Part shown: piece after piece, positions 1 through 7,488 of the stretch
Numbering within the stretch: position 1 is the first letter of the stretch
Layout: every line of letters starts with the position of its first letter
Origin: Candidatus Latescibacterota bacterium
GTDB lineage: Bacteria > Latescibacterota > MWCZ01
Assembly (NCBI GenBank): GCA_022706085.1
Contig: JAKJDF010000003.1
Span: forward strand, 128,813-192,812
Reading direction: 5' to 3'
Length of the DNA: 64,000 nucleotides
Notes under the pieces: model-generated
Databases searched by the model: none
The model's input: the letters and a program-made list of their open reading frames with translations, nothing else
What the model was told of the DNA's origin: nothing
Translations under genes and position numbers: made by a program

Positions 1-152
1 CTGCAGTAGTGCCGGTTCCCGACCTGGCTGCCGAGGAGGCGCCCATCCCGATCAAAATAGTCTACGGGATTGCCGTTGTACGCAATTGAAACCGACCCCG
101 CTTTAGGGCTGACAACAACTTCTCCCGCTTCCGACACTATTCTGTAGATCAC
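1..152. other. Left-edge coding remnant, strand undecided
   Basis: Two incompatible readings are open at the left edge. On the plus strand a frame enters at base 3 and stops at TGA 87-89, which would be the last 28 residues of a protein (ending GIAVVRN). On the minus strand a frame opens after a TGA with a GTG at 152 and runs off the window, encoding a protein-like stretch that includes VDYFDRDGRLLGS. The GTG has no clear ribosome-binding site. Both have ordinary codon use, so sequence upstream of the window is needed to decide. Confidence 0.25.
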
Positions 153-171
153 CTGTCAACCAGAAAGCAAC

Positions 172-202
172 GCGCCCCGACAACGTTCGTCCGCCGGGGC
201 GC
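172..202 (-). terminator. Hairpin terminator of first ompA-like gene
   Basis: Perfect 8-bp arms GCGCCCCG (172-179) and CGGGGCGC (195-202) flank a 15-nt loop just past the stop codon of the ompA-like gene ending at 233. On the minus strand a modest T-containing tail follows. The weak T tract makes it a less classical intrinsic terminator than the one after the second ompA-like gene. Confidence 0.6.
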
Positions 203-232
203 ATTTCGCGTTGCGAAGATGGTTCAGAACGC

Positions 233-799
233 CTAGCGTCCCCCGAAACTCTCGCTTGCCATCACGATGATTTCAACCCGGCGGTTGGCGGCTTTTCCCT
301 CGGGCGTGTCGTTCGTTGCGATCGGTTGAGTCTCTCCGAATCCGACCGTCCGAATGCGCGACCCTGCCACACCTTCGTCACGCAGTGCCTGTGCCACCGC
401 ATTCGCGCGACGTTCCGAAAGCGCCTGGTTGAAATCCTCAGCGCCATCCGAGTCCGTGTGACCTTCAACGCTCACGTTCGTATCAGGGTACCTCTTCAGA
501 ATTCCTGCCAGGCGCGAAATGTTCTCCCGCGCGGCGGGGGTAAGCTCGGAGGATCCTGTTCCAAACAGCACACCGGACCCAAAGGTAACCTTGATCCTCT
601 GCCCTTCGCGCTGAACCTGGGCGTTCTCAAGGTCCCCCCTCATCTCGCCGACCTGCTGATCCATGTACGCGTTCACCGCTGTTGCGTCCGACGCAGGCCG
701 TGCGGTTCCGGAGGTAGTGTTCAACCCGCAGCATCCGGCTGCAACCACGCTCAGAGCAACCGCGAAAACCCATCCCACACGTGCAGATGCGTTTCTCAT
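233..799 (-). CDS. OmpA-family lipoprotein (paralogue 1)
   Basis: A 188-aa outer-membrane lipoprotein predicted to tie the outer membrane to peptidoglycan. The start at 799 is chosen because AAGGAGA sits at ideal spacing upstream; the open frame extends further but without signal-peptide character. Residues 1-22 are a lipoprotein signal with AAGC placing the lipidated Cys at 23 (a second Cys follows). Residues about 70-182 are an OmpA C-terminal domain with GHTDSDG (113-119) and the peptidoglycan-contact motif N-x2-L-S-x2-R-A-x2-V (124-135). It lacks the glycine zipper of its neighbour and is otherwise clearly paralogous to it. Its own promoter is probable: AATATA at 978-983 reads TATATT on the minus strand, but the -35 is unclear. 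Confidence 0.9.
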   Translation of the reverse strand: MRNASARVGWVFAVALSVVAAGCCGLNTTSGTARPASDATAVNAYMDQQVGEMRGDLENAQVQREGQRIKVTFGSGVLFGTGSSELTPAARENISRLAGILKRYPDTNVSVEGHTDSDGAEDFNQALSERRANAVAQALRDEGVAGSRIRTVGFGETQPIATNDTPEGKAANRRVEIIVMASESFGGR

Positions 800-1035
800 A
801 CAGGTTCTCCTTTCGGCGAGTGAGATCCCCGCGATGGGCTGCTTGACCAGCCTGCGAGAATCCATTGCTGGAAAAGTCGGCGCCACGCACCGACCGGAAA
901 CTTTATTCTGTCCCGAAAACGAATCCACGCTCTGCCGTTTTTGGGCAAAACAGCCACGCACATACATGTAACGCAGGAATATAAACTGGTAGCAACAGAA
1001 ACGAAAGATGCCCGCTGATGACCGGGACAAAAAAG

Positions 1036-1062
1036 CCCCGGAGGGTTTCCCCACCGGGGCGT
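1036..1062 (-). terminator. Intrinsic terminator of second ompA-like gene
   Basis: GCCCCGG and CCGGGGC arms flank a 12-nt loop. On the minus strand, reading out of the gene that stops at 1083, the stem is followed by a run of six T (plus-strand AAAAAA at about 1029-1034). This is a strong rho-independent terminator separating the two ompA-like genes. Confidence 0.85.
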
Positions 1063-1082
1063 CAAACCACGAATCGCACAGG

Positions 1083-1760
1083 TTATTGCGCTGCGCTGGC
1101 CTGAGCTTCCTGTTTCAATTTGTCATTCGCAAAAACGGCGATTTCAACCCGCCGGTTCGCGGCTTTCCCGGCAGGGGTATCATTAGACATCACGGGTTGG
1201 CTTTCGCCATACCCCACTGCCGTCAACCGCTCCGCAGCCACACCATTGTTCACGAGCGCCGTGCGCACCGTGTTTGCGCGACGCTCCGACAGAGTTTGAT
1301 TGAACGACTCCGAACCGTCCGAATCCGTGTGACCTTCGATAATCAGATTCGTGTCGGGATACTTCTTAAGAATGTCTGCGAGTTGCACGAGATTCGTGCT
1401 CGCCTCCGGAGTCAGATCCGCGGAACCGGACCGGAAAAGAATGCCCGAACCGAATGTGAGCTTGATCCCTTCGCCGACGCGCTCCACACTCGCGCTGTCG
1501 AGATTTGCGGCCATCTCCTCCGCCTGCCGGTCCATGTAGTGACCGATCACGGCGCCCGCAGTTCCTCCAATAGCCGCGCCGGCGATTGCTCCGGTGGCGG
1601 TGCTGCCCATGCGGTTACCGATGGCAGCGCCAATCGCGCCACCTGTGGCAGCGCCAATCGCGCCGCCCTTGACGGCTCTGCTCAGACCGCATCCGCCCAG
1701 AACGAGGGTGGTCGCGGTCAGGGTGACGAAAACGATACTACGGGTAGAAGCTGTTTTCAT
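1083..1760 (-). CDS. OmpA-family lipoprotein with glycine zipper (paralogue 2)
   Basis: A 225-aa lipoprotein related to the YiaD/Pal-like OmpA group. Start 1760 has AGAGGAG upstream. The signal peptide ends at LGGC (Cys24). Residues about 31-74 are a glycine-zipper segment rich in GAIGAA-type repeats, which commonly inserts in membranes or oligomerises. Residues about 98-215 are an OmpA domain with GHTDSDGS and NQTLSERRANTV, the peptidoglycan-binding signature. It has its own sigma70-type promoter (1933-1961) and terminator, so the two ompA-like genes appear to be separate transcription units. Function (envelope anchoring) is inferred from the family. Confidence 0.92.
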   Translation of the reverse strand: MKTASTRSIVFVTLTATTLVLGGCGLSRAVKGGAIGAATGGAIGAAIGNRMGSTATGAIAGAAIGGTAGAVIGHYMDRQAEEMAANLDSASVERVGEGIKLTFGSGILFRSGSADLTPEASTNLVQLADILKKYPDTNLIIEGHTDSDGSESFNQTLSERRANTVRTALVNNGVAAERLTAVGYGESQPVMSNDTPAGKAANRRVEIAVFANDKLKQEAQASAAQ

Positions 1761-1932
1761 TTCGATTCTCCTCTTTTTGGAAATGAAACGCTTCCCCGCA
1801 CACCACGCCCCCTTACGTTTGTATGGTGGGCGATATGGCAGCGGGGCGTTTACCAGCCGCGTAGAAAAGCGGGACGGTAGTACGCCGTGACGTCCCGTAC
1901 GAAAACACGGTTTGTCTGCTCCGTTGCCAAGA

Positions 1933-1961
1933 AATATATGTGCGTTTGATCTTTTTGTAAA
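1933..1961 (-). promoter_or_regulatory. Sigma70-type promoter for ompA-like gene
   Basis: On the minus strand TTTACA (1961-1956) and TATATT (1938-1933) are separated by exactly 17 bp and lie about 170 bp upstream of the start codon at 1760. Both hexamers match the consensus at five of six positions. The long leader (about 165 nt) is A/T-poor and shows no further gene. Confidence 0.65.
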
Positions 1962-2009
1962 CACCATGACCAGTTTTCTGGAAGAACGATTCGCATATTG
2001 TCAGGCAAG

Positions 2010-2843
2010 ATGAGCGGGGAAGGTGTGGAAAAGGTTCGCTCCGCCGAAACTCCCACGCGCATCTGGGTGGGAACCTCCGGCTTTCATTTCGACGACTGGC
2101 AGGAAGTGTTCTACCCCTCCGGGTTGCCCAGGTCGCGCTGGTTGGACTACTACGCGAAGTCCTTCCGGGTTCTGGAGCTGAATTCCTCGTACTATCGCAT
2201 CCCGTCGGCAGCTTCGATGCAACGTCTGGCGGAGAAAATGCCGGAAACCCATGGAATCGTTGTGAAAGCCAACCGGCTGACCACCCATGAATACAAGGAC
2301 GAAGAAGCGAGCGGTCCCTTCCGCAGCGCCCTCGAACCGCTTCGTGAGAAGTGGCTTCTGCGGGGTGTGCTGGCGCAATTCCCGTGGAGTTTCAAGAACA
2401 CACCGGGGAATTTGCAGTATTTGGCTGAAGTCACGAGTCGCACGAACGATGTCCAGTGGTTTGTCGAGTTTCGCCACCGAAGCTGGCTGGTACCGGACGT
2501 AGGCGCATTCCTTCGGGAACACGCCATTGGGTTTGTGTCGGTGGACGAACCACAGCTGCGCGACATGATGCCCCCGGTTGCCAAGTTTACGGTGCCGACA
2601 GCGTACATTCGTTTTCACGGACGCAACGCGGCCTCATGGTGGGCCGGTGGAGGCGCGGACCGTTACGATTATCGTTACAACGACGAGGAACTCAAGGAAT
2701 GGGTTGGGAAGGTAGCACGGTTGTCCGGACAAGTGCGCGAAATTCTCATTTTTTTCAACAACTGCAAAGGCGGTTCTGCGGCGATCAATGCGAAAACAAT
2801 GCGCGAGCTTCTGAAGGCACTGCCCGGCGTGGAGGTGCAATGA
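2010..2843 (+). CDS. DUF72 (YecE-like) protein
   Basis: A 277-aa DUF72 family protein, a TIM-barrel-like family of unknown biochemical role, often linked to nucleic-acid or Fe-S metabolism by context only. The family opening WVGTSGFHFDDW is at about 23-34, then LDYYAKSFRVLELNSSYYR and late-family FVEFRHRSW, FHGR and YDYRYNDEELKEW. A TTG four codons upstream (1998) is possible, but ATG 2010 is preferred. The stop overlaps the next gene by ATGA, indicating translational coupling to the TPR lipoprotein. Confidence 0.92.
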   Translation: MSGEGVEKVRSAETPTRIWVGTSGFHFDDWQEVFYPSGLPRSRWLDYYAKSFRVLELNSSYYRIPSAASMQRLAEKMPETHGIVVKANRLTTHEYKDEEASGPFRSALEPLREKWLLRGVLAQFPWSFKNTPGNLQYLAEVTSRTNDVQWFVEFRHRSWLVPDVGAFLREHAIGFVSVDEPQLRDMMPPVAKFTVPTAYIRFHGRNAASWWAGGGADRYDYRYNDEELKEWVGKVARLSGQVREILIFFNNCKGGSAAINAKTMRELLKALPGVEVQ

Positions 2844-3616
2844 GGGGGCTGATCACGGGTCTGGCGGTCGCGATGACCCTGGGGATTGTGGCGTGCAGGG
2901 GGAAGCCGGACCTCGCGGACGTCTATGTCCAGCAGGGCCGGTGGGGCGAAGCCGCGCGATTGTACCGGGAACATCTGGCCCAGAATCCCGATGACCAACT
3001 TGCACTTCGCTCGCTGGCAGCCCTGGAATGTTACCGCTTGGGCCAACTGGAAGAATGTGCGAAAACTGCCGAGCATCTCCTCTCCCTCATGCCGATCGAC
3101 AGCGACGGAGTTGCCGCAGTTGCGTACGCGCGGACCCTTTTGGCTGAACGGGCCACCCGAAAGAACGATACCGCACAGGTACGCGTGGAGATGATGAAAA
3201 TCGGCGAAGCCTATTTCAAAGCCGGCTACTGGGAATACATGCGGGAAAACTTCCAGAGATCGGAGCGCTTTCTCCGGAAGGCCGTTCTCGTGGATCCGAA
3301 CCGCGTAGACGCGTACCTGCGGCTGGGGATTCTGTTCTGGAACAAACATCAGACCGACTCGTCGCTGGCCTGGTTCGCCCGCGCGGAACGTGTTGCGCCG
3401 ATGAATGAGGATGCGCTGGTCAACCAGATAGTGGTTCTGTGGCAGGCCAACAGGATCGAAGAAGCAAAGGCCGTGCTGAACCGACTGAATCTCGTCAGGG
3501 CACAGCTCTATCCGGACAGCAGTTTCGCCTCGCCGGTTGATACATCATTGCCGCCTCTTTCACTCGATTTCCGGGGCGATGTGATCGAACAGAAAAAACA
3601 CCTGATCACGTTCTGA
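2840..3616 (+). CDS. TPR-repeat lipoprotein
   Basis: A 258-aa secreted lipoprotein. Residues 1-18 are a short signal ending in GIVAC (Cys19). Residues about 28-235 form tetratricopeptide-like helices: YVQQGRWGEAARLYREHL, then AYLRLGILFWNKHQTDSSLAWFARA. TPRs scaffold protein complexes; the partner is unknown. The start ATG overlaps the DUF72 stop (ATGA), which fixes it despite a longer open frame upstream. A sugar-kinase gene follows 20 bp downstream, so this is the second gene of a four-gene operon. No enzymatic motif is visible. Confidence 0.85.
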   Translation: MRGLITGLAVAMTLGIVACRGKPDLADVYVQQGRWGEAARLYREHLAQNPDDQLALRSLAALECYRLGQLEECAKTAEHLLSLMPIDSDGVAAVAYARTLLAERATRKNDTAQVRVEMMKIGEAYFKAGYWEYMRENFQRSERFLRKAVLVDPNRVDAYLRLGILFWNKHQTDSSLAWFARAERVAPMNEDALVNQIVVLWQANRIEEAKAVLNRLNLVRAQLYPDSSFASPVDTSLPPLSLDFRGDVIEQKKHLITF

Positions 3617-3636
3617 CAGGGAAAGGACAGATTTCT

Positions 3637-4746
3637 GTGAACGGCACCAGAGACGCGCGACTGTGTCTTACGTCTACGCTCGAGCGCTTTTTCATCACAT
3701 CCACGGCTCCCTGCCGGGTTGACGCGAGTGGAACATGGGATCTCAAAGCGCTCGCATTGCCGTACGAACACATTCGGCCCTCCACCGCGAACATCGCCCT
3801 GAACATGCGCACATCAGCCCGCCTCGAACCGTACAAACCGGGCTGGGTTCTGGTGAGAAACGAAGAGACATACGAAGCCTTCCCGGCTGATGAGGTGCCT
3901 CTGGATTCCCGCTTCGGGTTGGTATTTGCCGCAGTGAGCCATTGTGCGGTGGACGGGGTCTCCTTGACTCTAGCCCACGAGGCGCCGCGCTACGCGGGCC
4001 TCGGAGGTTCGGGTACCCTCATGGTGGCGGTGCTGGGTGCTCTCAAAGCAGCGATTGCGGTTGCTCGTGGCGAGCCCGGTGCCACTCTGTCTGATGACCA
4101 GCGGGCCGAACTGACCTCCCTGGCGCACCACATTGAGGACGGACTTCATTTCAGCAACACAGGCATGCAGGACCAGGCTGCGGCCGCCTTCGGCGGCGTG
4201 CACCAGTGGGAGTGGCGGTATGCGGCGAATCCTCCCTTCACACGGAGGTCCTTGGTGCTGCCCGGAGAGCAACACCACCTTTCCGACCGGATGGCGATAG
4301 CATACGTGGGAGCAAGTCACGATTCCAGCGACGTCAATGCTGCCCAGATCCGCGACTTCTTTTCGGGAACCACGCGGTCGCAGTGGCTGGAAATCAACGC
4401 CTTGGGGAGAACTTTCGCTGACGCCATACGCCGGGGCGAGTACGGCGTTGCGGCGGACGCACTCCAACGTGAGCACGAGATTCGGTGTACCCTCGTGCCG
4501 CGCCGCATCACACCTGTGGGACGGGTCCTGGAATGCATCGCTCGCGATTTCGGATGTGGGTTCGCTGTGTCGGGCGCCGGCAATGGTGGTTGCGTCTGGG
4601 CGCTGGGAACGGACCCCGCGAGTGTTCAGAGGCTGCGGGAAGCGTGGGCAGCCACACTCCAGGAGGTGCCTACAGGGAAAGTGCTATCCTCGGAGATAGC
4701 AATGGAAGGGCTGATTGTGAACGCGGGCAGGCCAACCGGTGGATGA
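3637..4746 (+). CDS. GHMP-family sugar kinase, HddA-like
   Basis: A 369-aa GHMP kinase. The ATP-binding loop P-x3-GLGGSGTL lies around 117-127 and the C-terminal GHMP motif GAGNGGCVWAL around 310-320. Best family guess is D-glycero-alpha-D-manno-heptose-7-phosphate kinase (HddA) or a fucose/heptose kinase relative; the substrate cannot be read from sequence. The GTG start at 3637 is supported by GGGAAAGGA upstream. It overlaps by 8 bp with a sugar nucleotidyltransferase gene, matching the known pairing of HddA with HddC for making an NDP-activated heptose for surface polysaccharide. Confidence 0.85.
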   Translation: MNGTRDARLCLTSTLERFFITSTAPCRVDASGTWDLKALALPYEHIRPSTANIALNMRTSARLEPYKPGWVLVRNEETYEAFPADEVPLDSRFGLVFAAVSHCAVDGVSLTLAHEAPRYAGLGGSGTLMVAVLGALKAAIAVARGEPGATLSDDQRAELTSLAHHIEDGLHFSNTGMQDQAAAAFGGVHQWEWRYAANPPFTRRSLVLPGEQHHLSDRMAIAYVGASHDSSDVNAAQIRDFFSGTTRSQWLEINALGRTFADAIRRGEYGVAADALQREHEIRCTLVPRRITPVGRVLECIARDFGCGFAVSGAGNGGCVWALGTDPASVQRLREAWAATLQEVPTGKVLSSEIAMEGLIVNAGRPTGG

Positions 4747-5476
4747 TTGCGCCGTCTTGCTTGCAGCCGGTCCAGGTACCCGCCTCCGCCCACTGACCGA
4801 CACGATTCCCAAGTGCCTCGTGCCGGTCGGAGGAAGACCGATGCTGGACTGGTGGCTGGAACTCCTTGCGCGGCACGGCATTAGTCGCGCTCTCATAGCA
4901 ACCAACTATCTGGCGGATCAGGTAAAAACGTTCGTTCACCGGCAGGAACACGCTGTTGAGGTAGAGGTACGCGACGAACCGGTTCTGCTGGGGACCGCCG
5001 GTGCAGTCGCGGCGCAGGCGGAATGGTTGGAAAAGGAGGAGTCGTTCTGGGTCATCTATGTGGATAATCTCTCCAGCGCCGATCTCTCTTCAATGAGGTC
5101 GTTTCACCTGAAAAAAGGGGGCATCGGAACTCTGGGTGTGTATGAAACGCCGGTGCCGTCCCAGTGCGGGATCGTGGAACTTCGGAACGGCGAAGAAGAA
5201 AATGGGTCCGGTCAGGTTCTGCGACTGGTGGAAAAACCTGCGTTTCCCGCGGGAAACCTTGCCAACGGTGGTCTGTACCTGCTCGACCGTGAGATTCTGG
5301 ACTACATCCCTGCCCCACCGTGTGATTTTGCGAGGGATGTGTTCCCGGCGATTCTTGCGCAGTCGTCTTCGAGGCCCCTTTTTGCGTGGCGGATCCGAGG
5401 CTATCACCTCGACATGGGGACGTTGGAAACGTACCGACGAGCAGAGCAGGACGTGAAAAACGGCGTGTTTCCGTAG
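4739..5476 (+). CDS. Sugar-1-phosphate nucleotidyltransferase, HddC/ManC-like
   Basis: A 245-aa Rossmann-type nucleotidyltransferase that would couple a sugar-1-phosphate to an NTP. The N-terminal signature is LLAAGPGTRLRPLTDTIPKCLVPVGGRP, reading L-x2-G-x-GTRLRPLT...PK, the canonical NTP-binding loop and catalytic Lys. D-N in the middle (YVDNL) is the metal site. The GTG start at 4739 overlaps the kinase stop by 8 bp. Together with the preceding GHMP kinase it could make GDP- or another NDP-heptose. It ends 24 bp from the convergent rimI stop. Confidence 0.85.
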   Translation: MDDCAVLLAAGPGTRLRPLTDTIPKCLVPVGGRPMLDWWLELLARHGISRALIATNYLADQVKTFVHRQEHAVEVEVRDEPVLLGTAGAVAAQAEWLEKEESFWVIYVDNLSSADLSSMRSFHLKKGGIGTLGVYETPVPSQCGIVELRNGEEENGSGQVLRLVEKPAFPAGNLANGGLYLLDREILDYIPAPPCDFARDVFPAILAQSSSRPLFAWRIRGYHLDMGTLETYRRAEQDVKNGVFP

Positions 5477-5500
5477 GCTCCCGTGCGCCCTCCGGGCCCG

Positions 5501-5959
5501 TCAACAGGCGGGTTCAGGAACGAGGAGTTTCCTCAGGATGAGCGCATCTTCACCGGGTGGGTAGTACCCCTTGCGAACCCGTACCAGTTCAAACCCCTCA
5601 CGCTCGTATAGCCTCAACGCGGGTTCGTTGGAACGCCTCACTTCCAGCCACACGACTTTCACACCCGCCTGAATCAGTCGGTCCAGTGCGCTGCGGAGAA
5701 GGGATGTGCCCACGCCGGCACGTCTGCACGCGGGAGCAACCCCGATGCGTTCGATCTCTCCTTCGTCCGATACGCTGGTCGTTATCGCGTACCCAAGGAT
5801 ACCTTGCGGCTTCCGCTCGGCAACCCAGATCGCGCCCGACGGAGTTCCCAAGATCCTTGAAATGCTGGCTTCTGACCAGGGATCAGGGAAACAGTCCTTC
5901 TCCACACGCACGATGTGTTCAACATCTCCAGCAGTTGCGGCCCTGATAATCGGCGACAT
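5501..5959 (-). CDS. rimI: Ribosomal-protein alanine N-acetyltransferase RimI-like
   Basis: A GNAT acetyltransferase of about 152 aa. The acetyl-CoA loop RIGVAPACRRAGVGTSLL carries the R-x2-G-x-G/A pattern, and the C-terminal LEVRRSNEPALRLYEREGF is typical RimI (target: N-terminal Ala of ribosomal protein S18). It lies directly downstream of tsaB on the same strand, a conserved arrangement. The exact start is uncertain: TTG 5977, GTG 5965 or ATG 5959; I chose ATG, which begins MSPIIRAA just before the first beta strand. Confidence 0.88.
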   Translation of the reverse strand: MSPIIRAATAGDVEHIVRVEKDCFPDPWSEASISRILGTPSGAIWVAERKPQGILGYAITTSVSDEGEIERIGVAPACRRAGVGTSLLRSALDRLIQAGVKVVWLEVRRSNEPALRLYEREGFELVRVRKGYYPPGEDALILRKLLVPEPAC

Positions 5960-6011
5960 TTTCACGCTCGCTCGCAACGGTCAGGAACTCTGGCCGCAGG
6001 TCCCGGCTGCT

Positions 6012-6686
6012 TCACGGGAGGACGGCCTGCGGACGCCGCAGATACACAGGCGTGGCCGCATCCGGCTCCACAATCTCGCCCCTCAGCATCTTTTGTCGTC
6101 CCAGAACTGCCACCACTCCGGCGGAAGCAAGTGGCACCCATGGCGGTGCGAAATGCGCCTTCGCGCCGAGTTTTTCGGTAATGAGGTCACGATATGCCAG
6201 CGCGCCGTCCCCGCAGAACAATGCCTCCCGCGTGTGATTTTCCAGCCAGTCGTGGGGGGACACCACGGTATCCGGTTCGACGGCAACCGGTTCTCCCGTT
6301 GATACGTCGTAGAGCCCCACGTACACTTCGCGACGCTTGGCGTCCAGCATCGGAACAACGGGGAAACTCAACCATGCATGCCGCGCTGCGGACGCGGCCA
6401 ATGTGGAAACGCAGGCAAGAGGAATCCCGCCCGCCACGCAGATCCCCTTTGCCGTGGCAAGGCCGATCCGTACTGCGGTAAAAGAACCCGGGCCTATCGT
6501 GACCGCCACACCGTCGATTTCACGGGTGTTTGATCCCACAGTCTCAAGCAACCACTCCACTGCAGGGAGCAGTGTCTGGGAGTGCTGGAGCCCGATATGG
6601 ATGGTTGTTTCCGCGATAAGCCCGTCCGGTCCGGCCAGTGCCACTCCGAGACCCGGCGTCGCCGTATCGATGCCGAGAACTGTCAT
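6012..6686 (-). CDS. tsaB: tRNA threonylcarbamoyladenosine protein TsaB
   Basis: A 224-aa ASKHA-fold protein needed with TsaC, TsaD and TsaE for the t6A37 modification of ANN-decoding tRNAs. Seen directly: N-terminal LGIDTATPGLGVAL, then HSQTLLPAVEWLL, and the family hallmark VTIGPGSFTAVRIGLATAKGI at about 62-82. A good ribosome-binding site (AAAGAGG) precedes ATG 6686. rimI follows after a short gap. It has a full-length TsaB fold; no tsaE or tsaD gene is visible nearby. Confidence 0.95.
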   Translation of the reverse strand: MTVLGIDTATPGLGVALAGPDGLIAETTIHIGLQHSQTLLPAVEWLLETVGSNTREIDGVAVTIGPGSFTAVRIGLATAKGICVAGGIPLACVSTLAASAARHAWLSFPVVPMLDAKRREVYVGLYDVSTGEPVAVEPDTVVSPHDWLENHTREALFCGDGALAYRDLITEKLGAKAHFAPPWVPLASAGVVAVLGRQKMLRGEIVEPDAATPVYLRRPQAVLP

Positions 6687-7277
6687 GTGACCTCTTTGTC
6701 CTTCCGTTTGACAATCAGCGGCGGATGCTCCAGAAGACTACCGGCGCTTGTTGGCAAGCGTAACGCATCCGCTTGCGGGTTCGCGCAGAATCCTTTATTT
6801 TTCAACACGGGTTACATGGTATCAAGCGCATGTGTTCGCGGTTGTTCCACCCCCTTCATTCTAGCCTTTTCTTTCCCCTCTGCGCCACCGACGCGCATTC
6901 CGGGGACTAGTGGAGATACAGGCGATCGGTCGCCAGGCCCGAGTGCAGTGTGCCAAGATGAACAAATTCGGCGCGGTTGCCGTGCGGATTTGCCTGCAAC
7001 TCGGTTTTGCGGCCAAAACACTGTAGCGCTGATCGCAAATTAAAAGGAAAACTGGAACGCACGGCAACCGACGAGCGAAGTACGTGACCGCAGCGACAGG
7101 CGGGAACGGGTTCTGGAAAACGGCACGGGACGGATCGAGGCGACGGCTCTGGAGACGCGCGCAGAAGGTGATAATTCTTCCGGGGGACCAGGGCGGAGTG
7201 CTTTCGTGCACCTGTGGCGGCAGCGCGCTTCGAGCGCAGTTCTGTTGTCGCGTTTCGATGGCGTGAACACCCTGTCA
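6687..7277. other. Gene-poor gap between tsaB and the rng leader
   Basis: About 590 bp with no convincing protein gene on either strand. It contains several perfect hairpins: GCAAGCG/CGCTTGC with a 9-nt loop in 6754-6776, and GTTTTG-CGGC-CAAAAC at 7004-7019. A 22-codon frame (ATG 6958, MNKFGAVAV...) has no ribosome-binding site. Longer open frames here have arginine-rich, frame-shadow composition. It could hold a small structured RNA or simply divergent promoters for tsaB and rng. Confidence 0.4.
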
Positions 7278-7377
7278 ACGGCGTGAAATCGGGATCACGG
7301 GCCCCTTGAGGCCCGGGTACGGACCGATGCGCTTTCTGGCCGTTCAGCCACGGGGTATTCTGGTCCACTCACGCCGT
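7278..7377 (+). promoter_or_regulatory. Predicted three-way-junction leader upstream of rng
   Basis: Three nested helices can be drawn by eye. Closing stem: ACGGCGTGA (7278-7286) with TCACGCCGT (7369-7377), 9 bp perfect. Inner hairpin 1: CGGGCC (7298-7303) with GGCCCG (7310-7315), 6-nt loop. Inner helix 2: GGACC (7321-7325) with GGTCC (7362-7366), enclosing TGGC (7337-7340)/GCCA (7347-7350). It ends 112 nt before the rng start. There is no T tract, so it is not a simple terminator. It may be a structured 5' leader used in autoregulation, as known in principle for E. coli rne. Confidence 0.4.
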
Positions 7378-7488
7378 CCCCGTTCCCTTCTTCCAGCCTC
7401 CGTCCGATCACGGAACCTCGTTCGATGCCGGACCACCGGAAACGGGTCGCCGTGTCCGGGGTTCCAGTGAACGGAAAGACGGAACGCG

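Noticed and set aside
6958-7026. A 22-codon leader-peptide-like frame starting MNKFGAV
   Set aside because: No ribosome-binding site and no downstream gene it could regulate in the immediate vicinity.
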